A stretch of DNA of 32,599 nucleotides from a bacterium (GTDB lineage: Bacteria; Acidobacteriota; Thermoanaerobaculia; Thermoanaerobaculales; Sulfomarinibacteraceae), in NCBI GenBank assembly GCA_024229275.1, contig JAAESQ010000179.1, positions 1-32,599 of the forward strand, read 5' to 3'. The notes under the pieces are model-generated. The model saw nothing but the letters and a program-made list of their open reading frames with translations. It had not been told where the DNA came from and ran no database searches. Shown here in pieces: positions 17,101-29,061 of this stretch. The translations under genes were made by a program, and so were the position numbers. Every line of letters begins with the position of its first letter. Within the stretch, counting starts at the first letter, position 1.

Positions 17101-18237
17101 TTACTTCTCGATGCCGTGTTCCCGCAGCTTACGCCACAACGTGACTCTGGAAATCCCGAGCCTGTCAGCAGCTTCCTGCATTCGCCAACCGCACCGACAC
17201 AGGACTTCACGAATCAGGCACGCTTCACTCGCGGCCAACGGATCCGACGCCTGGAGCAACTCTTCAACGTATACCGTTTCAGATCCTCCAACACACAGAT
17301 GCGCCACGTCGATCGTACCCCCTGAGGCACCGAGCGCACGAACCATGGCGTCACGACTTGCCCCCAGTCCGTTTTCAAGGGCAAAAGTCAAAAGGTACTC
17401 AATCGCTGCTGGTGTAAGTCGAGTGCGACCATCAACTTGGTGTGCGAGCGCAGTGAGTATAACTGGCAGGTCTTCCTTCAACTCGGCGAGACTTGGTAGC
17501 CGCAAAAATGATTGAGCTTCACCTGGCAGCGAAACCCCATCGAGATTCGACGACGCACCAATGACCACACGCCAACCAGTAGGGATATCGTCGACTCTGC
17601 AAACCTGCCCGTTGTAGCAACCTTGATAGAGCGTCCCGGGTGGCCAAGGGTCAATGTTCAGAGGCTCATTCTCCTGCACCTCGACGAAGCGCTCGTTCGA
17701 TAGTCCTGAGAGGCGATGAAGAGCCCGAGCCACATCAAGAGACTCGAGCGAGTCTCCAACCACAATCACAGTCTCCCTGCTAGAAACCAACTCTTTGAGC
17801 CGTTGGCGGATACCGTCTGCAATCACACTGTTCCCGGCCAAAAAGAATCCAAAGTCTGGCTCGGTTGGGCGCAGAATCTCAACCGCCCCGGCTGAACGGC
17901 CACGGTCGTCACGCAAAGGGATGATCGTGACCTGCAAGGGAATCGGACAACCGTCACGAGAATGGTAAACAGTCTCGAAGTCTGTCACCTCTTCTAGGTT
18001 TGTCTCCAAAGCGAAAGTCAGTGGGCAAGCGCTTTCACAATCGGCGCCCTTTGTTGTCAGCTTGCAGCGCTTCCTGTCGAGCTGCTCGTCCTCTCGATAT
18101 CCAAGAAGGCGCCGAGCTCGCGTATTGACATGAACAAGCCGACGCTGTCCATCAAGGACGATAACCGCCTCATTGATCTGGTCGAGCAACAGGTTGAACG
18201 ACTCACCAACTGCTTTTGTCCACGATGGGGTCTGCAT
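17101..18237 (-). CDS. PAS-domain regulator with degenerate sigma-54 AAA+ domain and Fis-type HTH
   Basis: A 378-aa protein. The N-terminal PAS domain (about 12-125) contains C58, C67 and C71, the last two in DCESACPLT. Residues 128-310 align by pattern with the NtrC ATPase, but Walker A is replaced by VVGDSLESLD, the GAFTGA loop that contacts sigma-54 is absent, and the Walker B equivalent GTLYQGCYN lacks the acidic pair. Relics of the remainder remain (GWRVVIGASSNLD; LRLPSLAELKEDLPVIL). The C-terminus is a normal Fis-type HTH (about 340-375; MQEAADRLGISRVTLWRKL). It should bind DNA but not activate sigma-54 by ATP hydrolysis, so it may be a repressor, anti-activator or modulator. The ATG at 18237 is chosen because the PAS domain begins there; the ribosome binding site is weak. 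Confidence 0.8.
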   Translation of the reverse strand: MQTPSWTKAVGESFNLLLDQINEAVIVLDGQRRLVHVNTRARRLLGYREDEQLDRKRCKLTTKGADCESACPLTFALETNLEEVTDFETVYHSRDGCPIPLQVTIIPLRDDRGRSAGAVEILRPTEPDFGFFLAGNSVIADGIRQRLKELVSSRETVIVVGDSLESLDVARALHRLSGLSNERFVEVQENEPLNIDPWPPGTLYQGCYNGQVCRVDDIPTGWRVVIGASSNLDGVSLPGEAQSFLRLPSLAELKEDLPVILTALAHQVDGRTRLTPAAIEYLLTFALENGLGASRDAMVRALGASGGTIDVAHLCVGGSETVYVEELLQASDPLAASEACLIREVLCRCGWRMQEAADRLGISRVTLWRKLREHGIEK

Positions 18238-18357
18238 TGCACCACTAACAACACACAATGTAGGGCCAATTATTCGCGCAATTCGACCATTCCGTAAGAG
18301 AAATCCCAAATCTGAGCGACATCCTCATATTCCTCACTATCGCTGAGTGGGAAAAGT

Positions 18358-18573
18358 CTACGGTTCGATCTCAAACTCGAGCTCGGATTGCGTCTCAGCA
18401 TCAGTAAAGTAGAGCGCGGCCTGCGCAATCGGAACCAGCATGGTGTGGACGTTGCCCTTGACGGAGACTTCCAAGTGATAGAAGCCTTGCGGCGAGATCG
18501 TGATCAGTTTCGCTGCCGTTCCCTTGGCATCAACCAGTGGACAATAGAGCGAAACCTTCCCTGGAATCTCCAT
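18358..18573 (-). CDS. Small protein of unknown function (71 aa)
   Basis: I do not recognise this family. The ATG at 18573 is preceded by AAAGGA at an ideal distance, which supports a real gene. An upstream ATG at 18615 has no such site. The sequence looks like a compact beta-rich domain (MEIPGKVSLYCPL..., ITISPQGFYHLEV, VHTMLVPIAQAALYF) with an acidic C-terminus (ELEFEIEP). It has no signal peptide, no membrane helix and a single cysteine. It sits between the intact NtrC-type regulator and the degenerate PAS-Fis regulator on the same strand, so a link to either is possible but unproven. Confidence 0.65.
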   Translation of the reverse strand: MEIPGKVSLYCPLVDAKGTAAKLITISPQGFYHLEVSVKGNVHTMLVPIAQAALYFTDAETQSELEFEIEP

Positions 18574-18676
18574 TGGCGTTCCTTTCGTTCCTACCGGCCG
18601 GTCTTGTTCCGGCATGCTGGATTCATTAGTCCGAGTATATCAACCAATAACCCTGACCCGGCCAAAGACGACATCC

Positions 18677-18703
18677 ATTGTCTCAAACCCGGTTTCAGAC
18701 AAT
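18677..18703. repeat. 27-bp near-perfect palindrome after the NtrC-family gene
   Basis: Arms ATTGTCT/AGACAAT (7 bp) enclose AAACC/GGTTT (5 bp) around a single central base, with one opposed mismatch (positions 84/96 of the 186xx block). It starts 24 nt past the NtrC-family stop and lies 104 nt upstream of the 71-aa gene. No U tract follows on either strand, so an operator for a dimeric regulator is as plausible as a terminator. Confidence 0.55.
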
Positions 18704-18727
18704 CTATTCAGAGTCTGCTTCATCGTC

Positions 18728-23429
<4,702 letters not shown>

Positions 23430-23453
23430 CAGATGCAGTGCTCCCTCGCGGCC

Positions 23454-24485
23454 CTAGGCCGAATTGCGGAGGACGATCTTACCAAACTGTGCTCCGTCCT
23501 GGAGCCTTCGATAGGCATCCGCTCCCTGCTCGAGATCGAGCACCGAGTCCACCACCGGACGCAGTTCAGCGACGCAGAGGAACTCGACCATACGGCGCCA
23601 ATCGCTACGCGACCCCATGGTTGAGCCCAAGATCGTAAGCTGATTCCAGAATACGAGTCTGACTTCTTCCTCCGGATTGGGTCCAGAGGTAGCACCGCAA
23701 GTGACTATCCGACCACCTTTTGCGGCGCTACGAATCGACTGACTCCAGGTTGCCGCACCGACGGAGTCGACAACGAGGTCGACACCTCTTTTCTGCGTTG
23801 CCTTGCGTACATCCTTGACGACCTCAGATCCAGACTCGAACGCTGCATCCGCACCCAACTCAAGGGCACGCTCCAATTTCGACGCCGAACTCGAAGTCAC
23901 ATAGACTCGAGCACCCATTGCTTTTGCAATCTGGAGACACGCAAGAGCAACTCCACCGCCAATCCCATGGATTAATACGGTCTCACCTGGACCCAGACAT
24001 CCTCGTGAAACAAGCATTCGCCACGATGTGATGAAGGTTAACGGAAAAGCGGCGGCTTCCTCCCAGTTCAAGTGGGAGGGTTTCGCAGCAAGACCACTAG
24101 CGGGGACCACCGCGTATTCCGCGAACGTCCCTTCGCAATGCTCCCCAACCAATCCAAAGCGGATGCACAACGAATGCTCGCCTCTCAGACAGAACTCACA
24201 GTCCCCGCACGAAATACCTGGGTCAAACACGACCGGTTCGTCGACCTCAACTCCAACAACGCCCTGTCCGACGGCATCGATCGTGCCTACTCCGTCAGCA
24301 CCACCGACATGCGGCAGATTGATTGGTACACCCGGGAGGCCACCCAACACAAAAAGGTCCAGGTGGTTCAGCGCCGACGCACGAAGTGCGATACGAACCC
24401 AACCCGGACCGGGCTCTGGACGCGACCGTCTTCCATATTTCAGCTTGTCAAGCCCACCATGCTCCTTAAAGTAGATGGCCTGCAT
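23454..24485 (-). CDS. Zinc-type MDR-family alcohol dehydrogenase / quinone oxidoreductase
   Basis: A 343-aa medium-chain dehydrogenase/reductase. The N-terminal GroES-like domain (to about 150) contains the structural-zinc cysteines C93, C96, C99 and C107 in CGDCEFCLRGEHSLC. The NAD(P)-binding Rossmann fold has a glycine-rich loop IHGIGGGVALACLQIA followed by VYVTSSSASKLE. The position that holds the catalytic zinc Cys in classical alcohol dehydrogenases reads SALNHLDLF, as in quinone-reductase-like members, so catalytic zinc is doubtful. The substrate cannot be told. The ATG has a strong AGGAGG site. A stable hairpin at 24504-24529 lies just upstream. Confidence 0.92.
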   Translation of the reverse strand: MQAIYFKEHGGLDKLKYGRRSRPEPGPGWVRIALRASALNHLDLFVLGGLPGVPINLPHVGGADGVGTIDAVGQGVVGVEVDEPVVFDPGISCGDCEFCLRGEHSLCIRFGLVGEHCEGTFAEYAVVPASGLAAKPSHLNWEEAAAFPLTFITSWRMLVSRGCLGPGETVLIHGIGGGVALACLQIAKAMGARVYVTSSSASKLERALELGADAAFESGSEVVKDVRKATQKRGVDLVVDSVGAATWSQSIRSAAKGGRIVTCGATSGPNPEEEVRLVFWNQLTILGSTMGSRSDWRRMVEFLCVAELRPVVDSVLDLEQGADAYRRLQDGAQFGKIVLRNSA

Positions 24486-24503
24486 GAGATCCTCCTGGAA
24501 TCA

Positions 24504-24529
24504 CAACACCCCGCCGAAGCGGGGTGTTG
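24504..24529 (-). terminator. Perfect 11-bp hairpin with UUCG tetraloop
   Basis: In the minus-strand transcript the arms CAACACCCCGC and GCGGGGTGTTG pair perfectly around a UUCG loop, one of the most stable RNA tetraloops. It begins 30 nt after the stop of the Ig-repeat gene and ends 19 nt before the ATG of the MDR gene. There is no U tract, so it is a likely transcription end, processing site or 3' stabiliser rather than a textbook intrinsic terminator. Confidence 0.65.
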
Positions 24530-24558
24530 GCGTATCTCAGTAGTAGAAGTGACGCGAC

Positions 24559-26199
24559 TCAGTTCAGGTTATCAACAACAAAGACGCGCTCACCAATGAT
24601 CGAGTTGAAACCCCATCGATCTTCGGTCCTGACAACGACCCTGTGTTCCCCGTCAGTAAGCTGCGTTGTGTCGAGGTCATACGAGTAGCCTGCGTCCTCG
24701 GCGAAACTCGGCAAATACCAAGGATACTTGAGAACAACTTCAGGCGAAGGGAGCAGGAAATCAGCCAATCCTATAAAGACTCCATCAACCCATATTTCGA
24801 CCGCCCACACGTATTCGTAGTCGATAGCCCATCCGGTGACATCCACCGTTCCTGACACGCGTCCCATATGAACCGGTGTATAGATATCTCCAAACGCCGG
24901 TCGATCAGGATCATCATCGCAATCGAGAATCACTGGAAGCGTTGCGATATCGGCCACATTGCCTTCGATGTCACCAGCGCGCACTTTCAGGTAGTGCAAT
25001 CCCTGGTGATAACCCATTGTGGCGACAAGGTAACCAACATCGACTAGAAAAGTGAAACCGGAATGCTTGGCCTGCGGAACGTCAGGGAACAACTCGAAGA
25101 TGTCCATCCGCTCATGACCGTAGTAATTCACGTCCGACTCGAAGTCCCAGTAGTAGAAATCATCTACCAAAGTATTTGCCAGGATCGTGCCATTGAGAAG
25201 GAGTTCGACCCACTTGACGCCGCCTCGGTCGGCCGCCGAACCGATGTCCAAGGCCCACCCAGTTATGTGTTCAATGCTCCGCGGCTGCTCGTACTGGGGT
25301 CCGGAGGGTATTCCGCCACCTTGTTCGTCACAGCCTCGACCGAACATCACATGGTTGGCAACCGGCCAGTCGATGCCACCAAACGGTGCAAGGTTGTAGC
25401 CAGTATTTAAAACTTGGACAAAACGACGCCCAATGATCCGTGTCGCTCCGTCGTTGTCGCGCAGACGCACCGCAAGGATATGGATCCCGTTAGCCATGGT
25501 TCCGGTATTGATCATTCGCACAAAACCGGCGTCTTCGGCGTCTGGATTTGATGGGAATCGATGCGCGATATCTGGTCGGTGGACACCTGTAACTGCATGT
25601 CCAACCACGAGACCATCAACCATGATTTCAACGTCTTCAATATAGCCATCGCCGTCCAATGACCAACCCGTAATCGGGAAGACGCCATTCATCGGTTGAC
25701 TCGGCCCAGGCATCTCCAGTTCACCAAAAGGCACCTGATTGATGGTGTTGTCGACATTCACTGTGCGAAAGCCAAGATCTTCTGTGGTCATGTCGGTATA
25801 TGACACGCGCACGAAAAGACTATGAATTCCATCATCAAGTGATGACGAGTCGAACGAGGTGCTAAAACCAGGCCGCCTGTACGGCGTTCCTACATACCAC
25901 GGGTACGCCTGAAGCACATCAAAGCGTGGCTGATTGAGATCCGCACTGGCGACGTAATCTCCATTGACATAGAGATCAATGTTGCTCACCATCGCGTCGG
26001 TCCAATCGCACGCTTGCCACGTCGACGGAGGACCGCAGTCCTGTCCGTCGTCGAGAATCCAACCTGATACCTCGACCAACCCCGCGACAGTCTGTCCCGG
26101 CTGCGGCGTATCGAGCCAGAAAATCGAGTCCGCGGATGCACTCGCAGGCAACAGGAGGGTCAACAGAATCAGCGCGCTGCCGATCACCTTCTGACGCAT
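24559..26199 (-). CDS. Secreted protein with four Ig-like repeats
   Basis: A 546-aa exported protein with a standard signal peptide (MRQKVIGSALILLTLLLPASASA). The mature part is four related beta-sandwich repeats starting near residues 27, 155, 270 and 435. Each has a V-x-GW-x-x-D core (SGWILD, TGWSLD, TGWALD, TGWAID), a V-x-x-V/I-E/D-VDG strand, a P-x-V-x-x-x-YP or FP segment, AG-F/Y, DG-H, and VR-x-x-D near the end. There is no membrane anchor, LPXTG or sorting tail, so it is probably released or periplasmic. Repeat 3 has an insertion rich in aromatic residues (about 347-362). A promoter and a strong GGAGGT site precede it. It is presumably adhesive or structural; no catalytic residues were recognised. 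Confidence 0.85.
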   Translation of the reverse strand: MRQKVIGSALILLTLLLPASASADSIFWLDTPQPGQTVAGLVEVSGWILDDGQDCGPPSTWQACDWTDAMVSNIDLYVNGDYVASADLNQPRFDVLQAYPWYVGTPYRRPGFSTSFDSSSLDDGIHSLFVRVSYTDMTTEDLGFRTVNVDNTINQVPFGELEMPGPSQPMNGVFPITGWSLDGDGYIEDVEIMVDGLVVGHAVTGVHRPDIAHRFPSNPDAEDAGFVRMINTGTMANGIHILAVRLRDNDGATRIIGRRFVQVLNTGYNLAPFGGIDWPVANHVMFGRGCDEQGGGIPSGPQYEQPRSIEHITGWALDIGSAADRGGVKWVELLLNGTILANTLVDDFYYWDFESDVNYYGHERMDIFELFPDVPQAKHSGFTFLVDVGYLVATMGYHQGLHYLKVRAGDIEGNVADIATLPVILDCDDDPDRPAFGDIYTPVHMGRVSGTVDVTGWAIDYEYVWAVEIWVDGVFIGLADFLLPSPEVVLKYPWYLPSFAEDAGYSYDLDTTQLTDGEHRVVVRTEDRWGFNSIIGERVFVVDNLN

Positions 26200-26250
26200 A
26201 GCTTACCTCCTCTGATCCACACTTCCCCTTATGGAAGATCGTTCAAACTC

Positions 26251-26280
26251 ATGATATACCACAGGAAACTCCGTGGTCAA
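26251..26280 (-). promoter_or_regulatory. Predicted sigma-70 promoter of the Ig-repeat gene
   Basis: On the minus strand TTGACC (-35) and TATCAT (-10, five of six) are 18 bp apart; an overlapping TATATC gives 16 bp. The start codon lies about 50 nt downstream. The spacer carries an imperfect dyad (CCACGGA ... TCC-T-GTGG), a possible operator. Confidence 0.55.
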
Positions 26281-26458
26281 ACGCGAGTAACGTCGGGGAG
26301 CGACTCCGCACGATATTTCGACCGAAAAACCGCACAAGTTCGTGACGCGACTCACACCGGAATACACATAGAATGACACTGCACTTGGAATACTACCATC
26401 CCTTACGGATTTCGTAACTCCCAACCGGTCTCTCTTCGATCCCAAAGAAAGATTACAT

Positions 26459-27439
26459 TCAGTGTAGAACGTTGCTTTCATCGGCACTCTGAGCCAGTGT
26501 TTGCACGTGATTCCTGACGTTTCGAGCTAACGTCTGAGGCTCAAAACCACCTTCAAGAAACGATAGAATTCGGCCTCCAGCCCATCGATGAGCGACTCTG
26601 ACGACACTTTCCGTAACACGAATGAGGCCTTCGTCTGTCACCTCCATTCCGCTGATAGAGTCATCGACATGGGCCGAAAAGCCGGCGCTGACGATGACAG
26701 CAGCCGGCTGGATTTGAGCAGCGAGTGCTTCAATTGCCTGTTCGAACGCGGCGACAAAAACATCATCACCAGAACCAGCAACCAGTGGAACATTGACGTT
26801 TGATCCGATTCCATCTCCGTCACCAACTTCGTCCGCACCACCGGAGCCAGGAAAAAACGGATACTGATGAACTGAAACAAAGCCAACGTCCGGTCGGTCG
26901 TAGAACAAAGACTGAGTCCCATTGCCGTGCATGGCGTCGAAGTCCACGATCAGAACCGGGCGCACCCAGGCGCGCACAATAGCCTCTGCCGCAAGGGCGA
27001 CGTGGTTAAATACGCCGAAACCTCGAGTCCCCTCAAAGCTGCAGTGATGGGCAAGCGGACGCACTGCGAGAAATGCGCGCTGAACCCTCTCATTGACGAG
27101 ATCGAGAGCTGTCGACAGAGCCAATCCAGCCGCTGCGAGCGCTGCGTCCCATGTCCCAGGGCCAACTGGACAGTCAGGAGTATCGAGCGTTCCCCCGGCC
27201 TGACAGGCTGCCTGGACCTTCTCGATATAGGTGTCGGAGTGAAACCATCGCAGTACGCCGATGATGTCATCAGGCGGAGGCAGAACCGCCTCCATACACA
27301 TCTCCCAACTCTCATTTTCAGCTGGTTTGAGTGCCTTGAGAACCTCCCGCAATCGAGCAGGCGACTCAGGAAAACCAAGCGGCGCTATATGCTTAAGGCA
27401 CGCCGGGTGCGACCGAACAACAAGGGTACTGCTTGTCAT
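26459..27439 (-). CDS. HDAC/AcuC-fold protein with altered active site (likely pseudo-deacetylase)
   Basis: A 326-aa member of the histone-deacetylase superfamily. Family landmarks are present: RPLAHHCSFEG...GFGVFNHVA (tandem His 131/132), DFDAMHGNGTQ (166-176), SVHQYPFFPGSG, SAGFSAHVDD and SFLEGGFEPQTLARNV. Against the usual bacterial motifs (DWDVHHGNGTQ, AGFDAH, EGGY), one zinc-binding His is Met170, the zinc-binding Asp is Ser255, and the catalytic Tyr is Phe299. Only Asp168 of the three metal ligands remains. Normal zinc-dependent deacetylation is therefore unlikely; substrate binding or a different chemistry is possible. The reading frame is intact with no frameshift. It is divergent from the flippase-like gene with only 29 bp between start codons. 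Confidence 0.88.
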   Translation of the reverse strand: MTSSTLVVRSHPACLKHIAPLGFPESPARLREVLKALKPAENESWEMCMEAVLPPPDDIIGVLRWFHSDTYIEKVQAACQAGGTLDTPDCPVGPGTWDAALAAAGLALSTALDLVNERVQRAFLAVRPLAHHCSFEGTRGFGVFNHVALAAEAIVRAWVRPVLIVDFDAMHGNGTQSLFYDRPDVGFVSVHQYPFFPGSGGADEVGDGDGIGSNVNVPLVAGSGDDVFVAAFEQAIEALAAQIQPAAVIVSAGFSAHVDDSISGMEVTDEGLIRVTESVVRVAHRWAGGRILSFLEGGFEPQTLARNVRNHVQTLAQSADESNVLH

Positions 27440-27468
27440 AACGGGGGCATCATACTACCCTTCGAGCC
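27440..27468. promoter_or_regulatory. 29-bp divergent start region
   Basis: The start codons of the HDAC-like gene (minus) and the flippase-like gene (plus) face away from each other across 29 bp with no ribosome binding site on either side. TATGAT, a good -10 match, lies on the minus strand a few bases before the HDAC-like ATG, and CATACT on the plus strand. Leaderless or very short-leader transcripts are possible. Confidence 0.35.
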
Positions 27469-28512
27469 ATGGTTCGACGGGCGTTCCGCATCGGGATGTC
27501 GCTTGTTCTGATGGTGGCGCTCGTCGCCGCCTTCCTGTGGAACACCGACTTGCGCGAGGTTGGCAGAAGTTTGGAGTCTGTCAACGTCGGGCTGATCCTT
27601 ATTGCCATTGGTCTCTGCCTTCTCTCATACTACTTTCGTATCCTGCGTTGGATCCTTATCCTCCGTCCCGTTGCCACGGTTCGCCACACAACAGCAATCA
27701 TGGCTACAGCGGTGGGCTATACAGCGATGGCCCTGCTTCCCGCGCGGATCGGCGATCTTGTCCGACCGCTGGTCCTTGCAAAACGCGACCGCCTTCCGGT
27801 GTCGGCCACTCTGGCTTCGATCCTCACTGAGAGAATCTTCGACCTCTGGGTTGTGCTTCTGTTCTTCTTGGCGTTCCTGACGTGGCCGCCTGAGCTGGGC
27901 CGCCTCAATGAAGACGCGGATGCCGCTCTATCTCTTATGTCAATCATCGGTTATGGATTGGCAGTGGGATTGATCGGACTGACCATTATTCTTTTTGGGT
28001 TGTTTCGCTACCAGGAACGATTCATAGGCTGGATAACGTCACCAATCGGCCGCTTCAGCTCGCGCTGGCAGAGTGCGATATCTACCTTTTTGGACCACTT
28101 CCTCACCGGCCTCAAAATCCTGCAGCGACCGCGAGACCTTCTGATGACAGTAGCAGCCTCATTACTTCTATGGCTGGTGATCTACTTCCAGGTAGCTGTG
28201 ACCCTCGCCGCCTTCGAGATTTCCGTCCCATTCCGCGCAACCTACCTCCTCGTCACGCTTTCAGTACTCGGTCTCGCAATCCCAACGCCGGGCGGCGTGG
28301 GAGGTTTTCACAAAGGACTCCAGGCGGGACTCACTCTTTTCTTCGCAGTTCCCATCGACCTCGCAACTGGGTTTGCCATTGCATCTCATGCCATTTCCTT
28401 CATGCCGATAGCCATCATCGGCATGGTGTGTCTACCACTCCTGGGACTGTCGTTCAAAGACCTGACCACGATGACCCCAAAGACTGCTGACTCTGAGGAG
28501 TCCTCGCCGTGA
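27469..28512 (+). CDS. Flippase-like membrane protein (UPF0104 / LPG-synthase-TM family)
   Basis: A 347-aa polytopic membrane protein with about eight hydrophobic segments. Family hallmarks are the early R-x-x-RW motif (YYFRILRWILILRP), the helix with TAMALLPARIGDLVRPLVL, the ILTERIFDL segment and a late LGLAIPTPGGVGGFHKGLQ motif. These occur in the transmembrane domain shared with MprF and AglD-type proteins, which are thought to move lipids or lipid-linked sugars across the inner membrane. There is no C-terminal catalytic domain. An alternative start at residue 10 is possible because no ribosome binding site precedes the first ATG. Its TGA overlaps the GTG start of nrdR, coupling the two genes. 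Confidence 0.88.
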   Translation: MVRRAFRIGMSLVLMVALVAAFLWNTDLREVGRSLESVNVGLILIAIGLCLLSYYFRILRWILILRPVATVRHTTAIMATAVGYTAMALLPARIGDLVRPLVLAKRDRLPVSATLASILTERIFDLWVVLLFFLAFLTWPPELGRLNEDADAALSLMSIIGYGLAVGLIGLTIILFGLFRYQERFIGWITSPIGRFSSRWQSAISTFLDHFLTGLKILQRPRDLLMTVAASLLLWLVIYFQVAVTLAAFEISVPFRATYLLVTLSVLGLAIPTPGGVGGFHKGLQAGLTLFFAVPIDLATGFAIASHAISFMPIAIIGMVCLPLLGLSFKDLTTMTPKTADSEESSP

Positions 28513-28976
28513 AATGCCCGTTCTGCGCAAGCGTCGACACTCGAGTCATAGACTCACGAGAGGTCCGAGAGGGCCAAGAGATTCGTCGGCGTCGAGAGTG
28601 CAACGAATGTGAAAAGCGATTCACGACTTACGAGCGCGTTGAAGACGTGCCTTTCACCGTGGTAAAGCGTGACGGATCTCGGCAGAGCTTTGACCGTGAG
28701 AAGCTCCTGACGGGTCTCTTGCGGGCCTGCGAAAAGCGGCCCGTTTCGCGCCATGATCTCGTCGAACTCGTCGACTTAGTCGAATCTGAACTCGCCCGCA
28801 GGGACGTCCGCGAGATGTCGAGCCAAGAGATAGGTAACATGGTTATCTCGAGGCTCCGACATCTGGATCAAGTCGCCTATGTTCGTTTTGCCAGCGTCTA
28901 CCGTCGATTCGAAGACGTCAGCCAATTTATGGAGGAGCTGCGACGACTGGTACGAGGGCACGAATCGGACGACTGA
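28509..28976 (+). CDS. nrdR: NrdR transcriptional repressor of ribonucleotide reductase genes
   Basis: A 155-aa NrdR of normal length. The N-terminal zinc ribbon has CPFC at residues 3-6 and C-x2-C at ECNECEKRF, with the conserved region RVIDSREVREGQEIRRRRECNECEKRFTTYE split across it. An ATP-cone domain follows (about 48-138; VVKRDGSRQSFDREKLLTGLLRACEKRPVS, then AYVRFASVYRRFED). In known cases it binds NrdR boxes in front of nrd operons and senses ATP/dATP. The start is GTG overlapping the flippase stop (GTGA). No nrd gene lies in this window, so its targets are elsewhere; it is probably cotranscribed with the flippase gene. Confidence 0.97.
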   Translation: MKCPFCASVDTRVIDSREVREGQEIRRRRECNECEKRFTTYERVEDVPFTVVKRDGSRQSFDREKLLTGLLRACEKRPVSRHDLVELVDLVESELARRDVREMSSQEIGNMVISRLRHLDQVAYVRFASVYRRFEDVSQFMEELRRLVRGHESDD

Positions 28977-29011
28977 ACCCGACAGAAGACCGATTTGTAC
29001 CGTGTGCGATG

Positions 29012-29040
29012 CTCGCAATAGGCGAGTCCAATAGGGACTC
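29012..29040 (+). promoter_or_regulatory. Two mutually exclusive hairpins in the lon leader
   Basis: CTCGC/GCGAG (29012-29016 with 29022-29026) and GAGTCC/GGACTC (29024-29029 with 29035-29040) are perfect stems that share the bases GAG and carry the same loop, AATAG. Only one can form at a time. They end 10 nt before the GGAGGA ribosome binding site of lon. Confidence 0.45.
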
Positions 29041-29061
29041 TCAGCATTCGGAGGATTCATC

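Noticed and set aside
26203-26487. 94-codon minus-strand frame upstream of the Ig-repeat gene
   Set aside because: It overlaps the end of the HDAC-like gene, covers the Ig-repeat promoter and has no recognisable content.
29012-29040. CIRCE or HAIR heat-shock operator before lon
   Set aside because: Arm sequences and spacing differ: CIRCE needs GCACTC-N9-GAGTGC arms in the opposite order, and HAIR has a 7-bp spacer between GAGT and ACTC, whereas here it is 9.
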